In this document: piece after piece, positions 37,908 to 49,200 of the stretch
Layout of the letters: the number at the start of each line of letters is the position of its first letter
Numbering within the stretch: position 1 is the stretch's first letter
NCBI GenBank assembly: GCA_049999765.1
Contig: JBNGIQ010009164.1
Coordinates: 45,406 to 102,732, forward strand
DNA length: 57,327 nt
Direction of reading: 5' to 3'
Source of the DNA: Phaeoceros laevis
Taxonomy: Eukaryota; Anthocerotophyta; Anthocerotopsida; Notothyladales
The notes under the pieces: generated by a model
Database searches by the model: none
Told to the model about the DNA's origin: nothing
Seen by the model: only the letters and a program-made list of their open reading frames with translations
Position numbers and translations under genes: made by a program

Positions 37908-38335
37908 GCGAGGGATACCCCAATGGTAGGTCGCGAGCCCTGCCATTGAGCCTGCGAGGGTTCGAATCCGAACCCCGGCCACCAGCCCCTCTTGCCCATC
38001 TCCCTTGCGGGGGCTGGCAAGCATGGGGCCACGTGGCGGGCTGCCACCTTGCCGGGCGTGTGCCCGTTGAGGTAGGAGCCCCTGCAACTGCGGCTACGCC
38101 CCCGATGGGATGGCGTTCGGGCAGCGTGCCGGCAACTGGCGAGTGAGTTTGGCGAAGACTGGTCTGGGGTGGGGCCCCTTGAGGCGGAGCTCGTGAGTCC
38201 TGACACACGAGCTGTGCTGCTCGCGCACCGGCTCAGTAGGTTGGCGGCTGGCTACTTGGCTCAGGAGCAACGGAAAACTCTGCAAAGGCTTTAGTTGGGA
38301 GTGCAATTAAAGATTCAAATAGCTTGGGCGTAGCG
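37908..38335 (+). mobile_element. tRNA-derived SINE-like element
   Basis: Bases 37908-37980 have a tRNA layout. A D-loop-like CAATGGTAG (37921-37929) is followed by a perfect B box, GGTTCGAATCC (37959-37969). The distance from the D-loop GG to the B box is 34 nt, as in a real tRNA. A putative acceptor stem, GCGAGGG with CCCCGGC, pairs at five of seven positions and is followed by ACCA. The anticodon arm does not fold well, so this is not a functional tRNA gene. The GC-rich body to about 38330 stands out from the AT-rich surroundings. This fits a SINE with a tRNA head. I see no target-site duplication, so the right end is a guess. Confidence 0.55.
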
Positions 38336-38582
38336 GACATGGTAAAGAGTAAAGGATAGGTATATTAGGATATAAAGTGTAAATGTATACAAATTGTGTC
38401 TAATATAAAAATGCGCCATGATTCACTATAAAAAAAAATGATCCCTAACTGCAAACTTCAAAAAACTCGATTCCTGGAAACGATGGAGGATAAAGGCAAT
38501 GCAAATCTCAACAAGGCTTAGAAGCCCTAGACGTTGAGCTGCTGAATGAGGTCATCAGCCAAAAGCTACGTCTCTACACATC

Positions 38583-38682
38583 NNNNNNNNNNNNNNNNNN
38601 NNNNNNNNNNNNNNNNNNNNNNNNNNNNNNNNNNNNNNNNNNNNNNNNNNNNNNNNNNNNNNNNNNNNNNNNNNNNNNNNNN
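38583..38682. other. Assembly gap (100 N) flanked by a 14-bp direct repeat
   Basis: This is exactly 100 N. The 14 bases before it (38569-38582, CGTCTCTACACATC) are repeated immediately after it (38683-38696). That pattern suggests two contig ends that overlap and were not merged, or a repeat at the break. Confidence 0.97.
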
Positions 38683-38814
38683 CGTCTCTACACATCACAA
38701 CCATGAAATGGCACTAGACTAGTCAACTTTGACAAATTTTGGGCTGGACCTCGAAAGAGTCAACATCCCCAAGTTCCAGTTTCAAACAATCATTGTCATT
38801 TCTTAAAAGTGTAA

Positions 38815-38980
38815 ATTGTGTGTGTCTCGGTGCACTGGCCCTTTCGGGGGCCAATACACCCAAGTGCGTGGAGAACTCTGGAGTTAAGGTCCTGTAGATT
38901 GTGTGTGTCTCGGTGCACTGGCCCTTTCGGGGGCCAATACACCCAAGTGCGTGGAGAACTCTGGAGTTAAGGTCCCATAG
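38815..38980. repeat. 83-bp tandem duplication containing the 5S-like 5' half
   Basis: Copies run 38815-38897 and 38898-38980 with only about two differences near their ends (CCTGTAG against CCCATAG). Each contains a strong hairpin, GGCCC..GGGGGCC, and GAACTCTGGAGTTAAG. Only the second copy continues into the box C-like sequence. Confidence 0.9.
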
Positions 38981-39016
38981 GTCGGATCACCACTCAGACG
39001 GGTGAGCTCCGCTTTT
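38909..39016 (+). mobile_element. 5S rRNA-like element (Cassandra or SINE3 type?)
   Basis: GAACTCTGGAGTTAAG (38956-38971) matches the plant 5S rRNA segment GAACTCCGCAGTTAAG at 14 of 16 positions. After AGTTAAG come exactly 28 nt and then GGGTGAGCTCC (39000-39010), against GGGTGACCTCC in 5S box C, where the spacing is also 28 nt. A TTTT run at 39013-39016 could end Pol III transcription. The 5' portion begins GGTGC and has ACACC like 5S, but it carries a different hairpin. This is not a working 5S gene. Cassandra TRIM retrotransposon LTRs and SINE3 elements carry such 5S-derived promoters. I see no LTR pair or tail, so the class is open. Confidence 0.5.
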
Positions 39017-39120
39017 CTCAAAATTATGTTTCTGGTTTTACCAAAAAACGTGTGAGAATGTTGCCATTGTTTAACATTGGTACGTATAAGTTAGTCTAAC
39101 AACTACACGGGATAAGCCCC

Positions 39121-39220
39121 CTTGTTAAGTTCATGCGTTTCCGTTGATGCTATATGTTGCTCCCGCTGCTCTTGTTAAGTTCATGTGTTTCCGATGATGC
39201 TATATGTTGCTCTCGCTGTT
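39121..39220. repeat. 50-bp tandem repeat, two copies
   Basis: Copies 39121-39170 and 39171-39220 start CTTGTTAAGTTCATG(C/T)GTTT and differ at about five positions. A short TAC microsatellite follows at about 39284-39297. A related segment, CGATTCTCATGTGGAGTTTG near 39250, recurs as CAATTCCCATGTGGAGTTAG near 39527. Confidence 0.85.
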
Positions 39221-39373
39221 GATGCCGTTGATGCGATCTTGTCGGCGTGCTCGATTCTCATGTGGAGTTTGTTAGCATGACCTTACTACTACTACTACTT
39301 TTAAAAAGCGATTAGGGATAGTCAGCGACCGCGCTTCACGGTTGTAGTCCAAAAGGGTTGATTGCGGCGCTTC

Positions 39374-39422
39374 ACGGTTATACTATAACCGTTTCACGGG
39401 GGCTATAACCGTTATAGCCCCC
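39374..39422. repeat. Two adjacent perfect palindromes
   Basis: ACGGTTATACTATAACCGT (39374-39392) has 8-bp perfect arms. The segment 39398-39422 has 12-bp perfect arms (GGGGGCTATAAC with GTTATAGCCCCC) around one base. They share the TATAACCG word. A GC-rich degenerate repeat with CTCCCGGTTG occurs twice right after (39440-39519). Confidence 0.8.
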
Positions 39423-39522
39423 GCCCCCGTGGGTCGACTTCGGTCCCTGGATGGGGCTCCCGGTTGTCGACTAAAGTCCCTGGACGGGGGCTCCCGGTTG
39501 CCGGTCGAAATACCTGGCGGGG

Positions 39523-40336
39523 TGTTCAATTCCCATGTGGAGTTAGCTAAACACAATAATCAACTTACTACATACATCGGGAAAGAATAATTGCGGCGGG
39601 CCCAAAGTCGTTCTCTGCCGCAGGACTGAGAGGAGCAGTTCGGAGGAGACAAGAGTGTTCCCTGTGCAGCTGCGACCCAAAAATGCTGAATAAAGTTCCT
39701 TCCTTCCTCACACGTCGTGCTATTCGGCTCGAAGAAAGGAGCGGCGTTCGCGCCCTTCAACGACTATGGGCTCCTCTGGGACCGTCGCAAGTCACTGGAG
39801 GCAGTGGTGGTCAACGCAGAGTCTTTACGGACATTAACACATCTCCCCACTTATTAGACATTTCTCGAACTTGGGACGTGGTAAATCAACCTTGCGCTTT
39901 GCCAGGTGTCCTGAATCTGCAGGACATTTCATCTAGAGATTGTGCACAATGTTCAGACGAAACAGGAAGTCATCAATGGCAGTAGCTACCATTACAGGGA
40001 CGGTCATTTTCCGTTCTTTCTGCTGCCAATTCGTAGGAGTAGCCGGCTGACTGCCACGAAGTCCTTCCTCTGTGCGCACTCTCAAAGATTGTACTTGACC
40101 GCACGAGCTGATTGAACATAAAAAATCGGCAACGGAAATCCCAAGCTGATACAGTTGAAAGGTGCCATCGCCAGGTTAAAACAGTGTACTAGGTGCACTG
40201 CTTATCCTTGGAAGCGGGTAGCGAGCGATCTGTTTGTTACTTCATACCCTAGGTTGTAGTAAGGCAGACGAAGAGAGGTTCGGCCATCGGATGCACAGAT
40301 ACGTTCGTGTTCCTCTGCATTCAGCCTGGAAGAGAG
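39523..40336. other. CCDC22 upstream region, no gene seen
   Basis: Frames are short and unrecognised. The segment should contain the CCDC22 promoter and 5'UTR. I see no convincing core promoter element. Confidence 0.4.
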
Positions 40337-42960
40337 ATGGACGATGCTCACCAGATTGTGCTTGTTGGATTGGAGCATGCTGGAGTCACGCTCCCTACCA
40401 ATTCCGCTGGGGCGCATGATGTCGGGCAAGCTGAGTTGGTGGCCATCTGCTCACAGGCCGTGTCTCTGATCCAAGGAGGATCCGGAGCAGCAGGGCAGAA
40501 GACGCTTCCAACAGTGCTGCCAGTAGCCATGGCGGAAAAATTCCGTGTCTGTACGGACCTGTCGGGGGCAATCAAGCAGCTTGGATATCCAGCAGATCTG
40601 AGCTTCCATCAGGCCAGTATCCAATTGCTTCACTCTCAGCTGCTGTCGCTAGTGCACACCTCTGCAGAGAAGTTGGCTGCTGCTTGATCTTGTTGGAGAT
40701 GGCAGCAATGCTGTGTGAAAGGGATCTGAGGTATGGAAGTTAGAATGAGCATCCGTCTCCAGGACATCTAGATACAGAAACGGATGTTGCAACCATGATG
40801 GAGTGTTATGTGACACAGGTGCTCCTAGTGCATGCAGTTTCTGTACCCTTCGGAGGCCGACACGCATCGTTTGCTCCGCTTTTTGCTGGACAAGCTCTCC
40901 AAGTCATCATCTCGAAGGACCCGTGGGAGTCGGAAGGGTCGGGGAAGCCGTGGGAGGAGCAGACATGGCGAGGACGATATTGGCGGCTCTGCCATCACTG
41001 CAACAGTACGACAGAGGTTATCTCAATGGCAGGATGAATGGAGGCAATCCGCCTCAATCGACAAGGAGACCGTGAAAGAAAAAGCTTGCAGGCTACGGCA
41101 TGAATGGGAAGGGAGATCTTTGGAGACTGCAGAACCTGTCAGTAGCGAGGAACTATCAGCCAAATTTGCAGAGTTGCTAACAGCCCAGTGGAAGTCCCGA
41201 GCAGTGTTAGTTCCCCGTGTTCTAGAGCTCAATGCCAGAAGTGCGCTAAAAGCTGCATGGTTCAACGACATCCAGTTTGCCCATGCTAGTAATGACATAG
41301 AGGCTGGGAAAAATGTCCAGGACCTTGGGATAGGGGGTCAAGCCCTGGTGAACGGTGCCCAGGCTGTGTCAACTAAGCAAGCTAGTTTTGAGAGCAGTTT
41401 TTTGAGAGCTGTAAAATTTGCTGGTGGGAGAGACTGGAATTCACCTACTCGGAGTCATGTGGTTGAAAGTATGGCTGCTATTGCAGATGAGACAGGCGGC
41501 AGCCAGAGGGTCCATGGTGCTGCCGTGAGTGCAACCGTTGCCCATGAAGACGGTGAAGTTGATACTATTTCTTTGGAGCAAGAGGCATCTTCTCTCAGCG
41601 TACAAGCTGAAAAGGTGCGTGGAAGCTAAAGGCTCTGCTCTGAATTCTGAAATAGTTACTCAAAGGTTTTTCTGGCAGCACGTGTCTCCCGCGGTAGTTG
41701 AAGTCTGTCTGTTGGCATGGACTTGTGGTTAGCTTGAAGAAAACATCAGGAATATGGAACGTCAGATTAGGAAGGTTAAAGGTGACTTTGAGGCTGCCAC
41801 AAATAGTGCAAACTTGCAAGCAGAGGAGAGTCAACTTCTAGAAAGGGCTGTGCAGTTGTCTTTGCACACTTATGACTCACCAGAAGCATCAGTGGAGGCG
41901 ATTGAATCACAGATAAGAGAGACTAAACAGCAAATGGCTGCCTTGCAAGATGAATGGTAATACGGGCGCTGCTTGCTGTCCTGCGGTCCAATATCAGGAA
42001 CACGTAACTAGGTGAGTGCAGGGCTGCTAAGTTTTACTGTGCTATAACAGGGAATTGGTGCAACGTGGCTTGGAGGAAGAGAAGGCGAACCTTGAAAAAT
42101 CAGTGGACTCAAGCAAGGATCAAGTCCAGGTCCAACTGAGAAATCTGAAGGAAGTTCGACAGCAAATTAAGCAGATTTCACTCAAGATACAAGCTCGGTA
42201 AGCGCTCTCCAGCTTGGGGCTCAGCTGCGTGTATTAGGGGTTCACAGATTTGGAGACGGTTCAACTCATGTTAGTTGGTTACCATGGAGTTCTGAGACGA
42301 TCTTCGTAACAGTTCTGCAGTATTGTACATTTCGCCAGTTACTTTATCAAGTGACCTGACCTCTTTTATGCATCTCTCTCTAATTGCTGTCGCATTGATT
42401 GCTCTCTTCAGGGAGCAGGAGGAGGCTGCACTGTCAGCAGAAGTGAAATCCTTGAAGGGTGGAGCAAGAAGCACATACGTAAGACGGATAACTGAGCTGA
42501 TAAGAAACAGCAAGAAACAAGACGCAGACATCATGCGAATCATAAACGAGACCCGTACTCTGCAGCGAGACAGCAATGCTGCTCAGGACCGACTCCGCCG
42601 TAGTCATGCTCTGGTTGACGAGACTGTTTTCAGGTACTGCCATTCTGTTTCTCAATTTGACCATAAAATAAAAGAGCATCCATGCACCCAACCCTGAGCA
42701 GCCCTTGGTGCTATGAACGCAGGGACGCCAGAACAGACCCAGTTTGTAGGCAAGCTTACATGCTGCTAACCAGTGTCCATCAGAACTTCGCTGACATCGT
42801 GGACAAGATCTACGAGATGGATAAAACAGGACGAGAAGTCACAGAGTTGGAGGCAATGCTAGAAGACCTGGAAAAGAGATCCTTGGACATGACGAGTGTC
42901 CAAGCAGATTTGGACGCTGTTGTAGCTGAGAACATCTCTCTGGAGAAGATGCTTGGTTGA
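40337..42960 (+). CDS. CCDC22: CCDC22 homologue, Commander/CCC complex subunit
   Basis: CCDC22 pairs with CCDC93 and COMMD proteins in the Commander (CCC) complex for endosomal recycling. Exons are 40337-40612, 40838-41614, 41733-41956, 42051-42197, 42412-42633 and 42723-42960, giving 627 residues, the same as the human protein length. The N-terminal calponin-homology-like domain is clear: the start MDDAHQIVLVGLEHAGV, then LPVAMAEKFRVCTDL, GYPADLSF and FLYPSEADTHRLLRFLLDKL correspond block by block to animal CCDC22. From about residue 352 the protein is coiled coil, with DETVFRDA and a REVTELEAMLEDLE-like end also matching. Intron 1 (40613-40837) starts with GC instead of GT. Using it joins the conserved blocks without a gap, and no GT donor fits the frame. 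The other introns are GT-AG. ARL8 lies 945 bp downstream on the same strand. Confidence 0.9.
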
Positions 42961-43905
42961 TTCTAGAACCACTAGCTTCTGCTCCAAGGGCCCTTGCATC
43001 TACAATAATGGCAAGAGGTTGAGTTGCTTCCACCAATCTATTCATAGAATATTGAGTGCGTATTGGGCCGGTGACATTAGTGGAGAACCGGGCCCCCCAC
43101 CTGTGAGTGTTTTGATCCTTATCGACAGACGCCGCGTGTCTTCAAGGACGCGTGTCAGCAGCCATCCGGCTGGAGCAAATGATGTCGTGGCACCGGGTCC
43201 CACCCTGGCAACAATGCCGTTTCTCGGGGCCGTAGCAAAACCCGGGATTGTTCAAAGTAGGCCTGCTAATTATAGTTTTATTCATTATGTCGATGACAAT
43301 AAATCTTCTCGACGAACATTATGAGGCCCATATATGTCGTACTTACCCTAAGTAGGCTCTGCGAACAGGACTGCTGCAGTCTTATTGCCACGGATCTGCT
43401 ATCTTCTGCTCTCCCCCCCCCCCAAACAGCCCAGGGGACGGAAGAGTGAGCAAACGCGGCGATAAAGCTCTTGCGCTCCTCCTGGGAGCCACTTCTCTGA
43501 TCCGTTAGAGCTCCAATCCGTTCAGATTCTGGACAAGTTCGGTCAGGCACTGCAGCTGAGGCGAATTCTTATGCTTGGGCGGACTTGAAATTGCAAGTAG
43601 CCAAGGTGTGTTTCTCGCAGGTCGAGATTTGGTGTTCACAGCTTGGCATTGAGATCAAGAGGACTGTTATCACTCTGGTGGATCCTGAGGGATGGATTGT
43701 TTTCTGGGAAGGTGGCATAAGCACATGATTTACCTGTACATCGTGCACGGAATGACTTGAGGTTTGCGGAAGCGCTGCAGTGTGGCGAGGATTTGTAGGC
43801 TACAGACGCGGTGTTCTGAAAGACAGCATCTGGTTGTTTGCAGTTCTGTAGAAGCGGTTGGCTCAGGTGTTTTTAGTGCATGCGACAATAGCCAGGACGA
43901 CAACG
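42961..43905. other. CCDC22-ARL8 intergenic region
   Basis: It should hold the CCDC22 3'UTR and the ARL8 promoter and 5'UTR. A homopolymer run of about 11 C lies near 43411-43421. No other feature is supported. Confidence 0.4.
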
Positions 43906-45215
43906 ATGGGTGTGTGGGAGACATTTCTCAATTGGCTTCGGAGGTACGACTTTGACTTCGGGTCTCTGACAATGCCAGCAGCTGTTGGCTCGATACATTC
44001 GAGAAGGAGATGTCCGGCCTATCTGGTCAGCCTTATGCAGCTCAGGGTTTTGCCTAAGCTTGCCGTGTGGCCGTCGCGATTTAGGCTATGAGCAGCTCTA
44101 CAACTGACAGCTGTCCCTTTCAGGATACTTCTCTGTCAAACGCTGTATCACTTTGGGCCCTTGGTGCTTCTGGCTCTAATGTCCCGGGCCTAGCGCATTG
44201 CTTGTATTGTAGCTCTTGCAGGCTTTGGCCATGAATGTTCAATCGAGCTCATTTGTGAAGTTACCTGTGGGGTTTCTCTAATATTGTCGGTTGGTTTGGC
44301 AGCTTATTTTTTAAGCAGGAGATGGAGCTTTCTTTGATAGGGCTTCAGAATGCTGGGAAAACATCTCTTGTAAACGTGATTGCGGTATGTCCCGTTTGTT
44401 GCCAGTCCTGGGAAACGTTCTTTTGTGGAGGAACTTGCTCTCATCCATTGCTGCTTGTCGTTTTCTCCACAGACTGGTGGTTATAGTGAGGACATGATAC
44501 CCACGGTGAGCATCATTTGTATCAAGTTCTTGCTTGGCTTCATATTTGGGGGTCACGGTTTTCATAGCTTTTAGCCGGAGCAACTCTTCATGTCTAGCCT
44601 GCCAAACCGTGGACTTACGTCTAGCCTGGAAGCAGGTTGGGTTCAACATGAAGAAGGTCTCGAAGGGCAATGTGACGATTAAGCTTTGGGATCTTGGTGG
44701 TCAACCCCGATTTAGGAGCATGTGGGAACGATACTGCCGTGGAGTTTCGGCAATTGTGTATGCCCCCCTCTGCTCTCGCTTCATAAGGTTAGGAGGTGGA
44801 CTGGATACGGCATAGGAATGACTTTTTGAATTGTTCACACAGGTATGTGGTGGACGCTGCAGACAGGGATAATATTCCAATATCCAGGAACGAGCTTCAT
44901 GATCTTTTAAGCAAGCCATCTTTGACTGGCATTCCCTTGTTGGTTCTGGGTAACAAGATAGACAAGCCGGAAGCCTTGTCCAGACAGACTTTGATCGATC
45001 AGATGTAAGTGATTCACTCGTTTTGCTTTATAGGTTAAATGTGATCTACTTAGACATCTTGGAAAGTTGTGGTTGATCTTGTTGCATTTTGTTCCAGGGG
45101 GCTTGCTGGATTGGCGGATAGGGAGGTGTGTTGCTACACAGTATCATGCAAAAACTCAACAAACATTGATGTTGTGATAGACTGGCTGGTCAAACACTCC
45201 AAAACAAAGAGTTGA
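43906..45215 (+). CDS. ARL8: ARL8 small GTPase
   Basis: ARL8 is an Arf-like GTPase of lysosomes and vacuoles, and in plants it is also a host factor for tobamovirus replication. Exons are 43906-43943, 44303-44384, 44473-44505, 44636-44757, 44843-45004 and 45098-45215, giving 184 residues, the normal ARL8 length. All introns are GT-AG. The start [16 protein letters not shown] is the family's acetylated amphipathic helix and has no Gly2-dependent myristoylation context beyond Gly2 itself. The P-loop is GLQNAGKT (26-33), switch II is WDLGGQPRF with DLGGQ at 70-74, the guanine motif is NKID (129-132), and SCKNS lies at 163-166. The C-terminus is VIDWLVKHS. Every catalytic element is intact. The tiny first exon carries only 38 coding nt and is easy to miss. 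The gene is convergent with NUP188. Confidence 0.96.
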
Positions 45216-46223
45216 TAGACATCGCCATCCTCTGGGCGGTGTCTCATTGGGGGTGTATTGTGTATTGTGCTATTTCGTGTATTGAACAGAAGGAGAGGGT
45301 GCTACCACTCGAGAGTTTTGTCTCGGAGGGTGGAAGGGTGGAAAAGAGTAATGCATGCCCAGTGGTGCCAATCAGCTTGGAACTCTCTTCCTCCAGTCCT
45401 GCTAGCTCTTGAATTTTTTTAATTGCTAGCATACGAAAGTAACCCTGTAGATTACGAAGTGATCGGAGAGTGTCTCTGTAACATATGAAAGAAAACTGTT
45501 GCCTCGATCTCTGTCGAAAACATTATTCTTGGTCCTTTGAGGGAAGTGCTCTATGCTGCAAATTGAGGTCCGATACGGTGTAACATGCTACACCCACCTC
45601 TCAAAATATGGCTTAGCCACTCGCAATTTTGACATGTCTGCTCAGTTTCTCCCAGACGCTAGACTTCTCCCAAACTACTTACAGACAGGTAGAAGCGTCC
45701 TGCCGATCAGGCTGACGAACGAGCCCGCACACAGTGAAGTGTGGATTATTGATTGAATTTATTTTCTAACCAGTCAAAGAAATAATTTGCTGCTCTGCCA
45801 AGCATTTGACCGCGGCACAAAACTGTATGTGCAGTCCAGCTGTGGTCACAATAAGAACAGATAAGTATTGCAACGTGAAGAGCATGACAGCAGCGGATGA
45901 ATGATCTGAGAATTATATGTGGATGGACTCACCACTCGTCTCGAACAACCACTCTAACCGCATGACCCGAGTGGTTCAGCAATTCTTTGGAGACTCATCA
46001 CCTCGACTGCAGAATCAACTACTCCCAGGGTGGGCCACTGAGATTATACGCTTCAAGGAATGCAAGGGGCCCTCTAAAGCCTGATGACCTTCGACAGCTG
46101 GATCACAAGTTACCAAACCAAACGCATCATGATATACAGCACGATTTTGGAAACATCCAGCATGAAATGAACGCAAAACCTACATAAGAGACACTCGACA
46201 CTCTGCAATAAGACTGCCGAGTA
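45216..46223. other. Convergent intergenic region between ARL8 and NUP188
   Basis: This holds the 3' flanks of two genes that point at each other. No coding region or structured element is evident. Confidence 0.45.
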
Positions 46224-49200
46224 TCAACCAAACGAACCTGTAATAAGAGCTTTGTGTTCCCTTGCAAAGTCGTCAGTGCGTAGCGGAACAGGGGTTATAT
46301 CACAAGTTCGCCACAAACAGATTTCCAAGCACAAAGTTTTTTCTAAAATCCCCAGTAGTAAGCAACAAAAATCTAGCACCTGCACGTCCAGTGTTCTTCC
46401 AGACCTGGAAGTGCACACATCTATGATGACTGCCATGGCTTGATCCTGGAGGGGCCAAACAACATTATCATCAATTGCACACAAGCACCAAACCATGTCG
46501 ACCAATTATCAGGGCAAAACTGTAACTGGCATCATAAAAAACATGCTAGTACCTGAAGGTTGTGAAGAATGTCCGGGGCTGGTAGTACAGGGAAGTGGAG
46601 AAAATCTGGAGGTCCACCTGACGACACTCTCGACACTGCTTGTTGTACTTGCTTGCACAAGAACCTCAGTAGTACAGCTGCTAGCCTGTACACATTTATA
46701 GCAATCTGATCGGAGTATTCTGTACATTGTGCTTGGACACCTCCAGATCCATAGGTCTTTGCCAACATAGTTACTGATGGCGACGGTGAGGTTGATAGTC
46801 TAATTGGTGACGAAATTCTGGTCGGAGACGGACTTCGAGAGCCAGTTGAGTGCGCTAACTGTTTGTCACGAACTGTGCAACCCTTTGCAGCAACAGCAAA
46901 CCAGGCAAAGTTGCTACCTATGATGCCTGGTCTGCCATGCGCTGCTTTCTCGTCCTTCCGAAGTGGGTGGCAACTTACATTTGCATCTGTCCGAGGACCA
47001 CCTGGCCTAGTAGACCCCTCTTTTGCAATAAAAGCCAGTAGATGGACGGTCATATTCCCAAACTGCAATATTAAGTCCTCGGAGAAGCGTACCCAAGGTG
47101 CATGATGATTGTAAAGCTCGCAAATCAAGGCCACTACTCTCTGAGTTTCTTGTAACGCAGCAAGACTGGTATGTGGGTGCTGTAATTTGGCCTTCTTTCT
47201 ACCTTGTGGATCCGTGAAAGAGATGGGAGCCCGCAGAGCAGACAGCATATGATCCTTCTCGTAGGCCAAGTAAGTAAAAGCCTTTTCTGCAACATCCTCA
47301 TCTGCACATGACCGCAACAATGCCGTGACTACTGAGACGCCATAACCCCAAAGTCCTTCCTGCTGTCTCTTGTGTTTCTGCCAGACAGCAAAAGGCCCCT
47401 CCATGTCTGAACTTGAATCAGAAGCTGCCTGTAACTGTTGGCTCAACTGCATGAAATGTGAGAAAAACCCAGCTGTTACCAGCAACTCTCCTCCAGCTCT
47501 TAGACATGACAGCGACAGGCACAAATTCAGCATCACCCTCGGAAATTCTGCGCCCTTGTCTAGTCGCATTCGGGATAGTGCTAGTTGCAAAGGAAAATCT
47601 CTTTGCACTATTGGGAACCATCTCTGAGGTGCCAAAAACCCCTTGACGAGCAGATTAATGGCAGCTAATGCAAGATTTGAGTACTCTTCATTTTGAGCCA
47701 AACCACATAGTACTGGTAGAAACCCAAGGCCCACAAGAGCAACATCAGCAAACGCATCACCTCTCGATTGAGTCCCTTGCAGTATCTTTGTACTGATATC
47801 TTCTTTAGGAGGCATGTAGACAAATTGAACCGCCATTACAAAGGCTCCTAATAAACTGTTGACCAGTCCCTCTCGCAATTGGAGGTAGCTTTGAGATGCT
47901 AGTACTGGTCTCAAGCAGGTCACCGCTGACCGTATAATTGACACACAAAGTCGAAGACATTCATGATTTAGTGGTTGACTGCCTGCATTACGATTGCAAA
48001 TCCATCGCACCAATGCGAGAAGCAATTCTGCTTGAGTAGCCATGAAGTTTGCAATATAACCTGTTGAATCTCCATTAGCTGCTAAAGCCGCTACTGCTCC
48101 CTCCATATCTCTGGAAATGGCCTCAATGCCTGATTCGATATCACCATCAGACCAGCCCTGATTTTGATGTGCAGGTCCGGTCTGAGCCTGCAGTAAACGG
48201 TAGCCACCTCAATTATTCAAATGTAAAACAAAGTTTAATACAAAGTGCCAAATGGGACAACAGGAGAAAAGCAGGGTTGCGGAAGGTTTTCTCACCACTT
48301 GCTTATCAAACACAGAGACGGTAAGCAACATGGAAAAAGACTTCAGAGCAGAGAGTTGTCCATCCCCTAAAGCAGCCATTCCATTGGCCCGCTTCATGCA
48401 GCGTAGTGTAGCCTCTGCTTCTGAAGCAGTCATAATCTGGGGTTGATCCACTTCCGACCACCACTCGTAGCCTAACTCTGTTTCTAAGGCAGATGTGTTG
48501 TAAAGAAAACAATCCCCATATGCAGGATGCAAATCTGGAATTCGTAACTCTGTCTTTGGCTTCAGGAAAACATCTACCTCGTTCCTGGCTATATAATCAG
48601 CTATCTGCTGGAAAGGCCCTACAGGTATCGGTCTTCCCTCAAGCTCACCCTGAAGGTGGTGATAAAGGTCACTTATCAGCATAGTCTGCAGTTGCTCACC
48701 ATAACTATGTGCACAACCAAAAAAGCACAATTAGATGAAGTTACTGCTGAAAATATGCCAACTCAAACTTCTGAACTTGAATGCTAGAATGTCTTACTAG
48801 AATACATGCAACCCTACCTGTAACCACGAGCAGAATACTGGCCCAGGAGTTCTACAAACGAAGGAAGCTCCAGAATCTACAAACTCACCAGATTAGTTAT
48901 TCTTCTTAAAAACATCTAATGGAAAATACAGCAGTCAATGCGAAGCTTATCCATATGCACACCTGCATTGTCGCATATCGTATCCTTCCAACCAGGGCAG
49001 AGCTCAAACCCCTATCGTGACCCGATATCACTTTCCCCATCAGCCCAACAACCATAACCCTTGTCTCAGACTGCAACAGCACATCAGAACACCTGTTACG
49101 CAAAAGACATTCACAAAATGGTTCTCCAAGAGTTAAGCTCACATCTCACCTCTGCACGCTGTAGAACATCTTTGTCAAATAAGGTAGCAGTGTAGGAATG

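Noticed and set aside
37900-37984. Functional tRNA gene
   Set aside because: The B box and spacing are good, but the anticodon arm does not fold and the acceptor stem has two mismatches.
39683-39985. 100-codon plus-strand frame upstream of CCDC22
   Set aside because: It has no homology and no splice or composition support. It more likely lies in the promoter or 5'UTR region.
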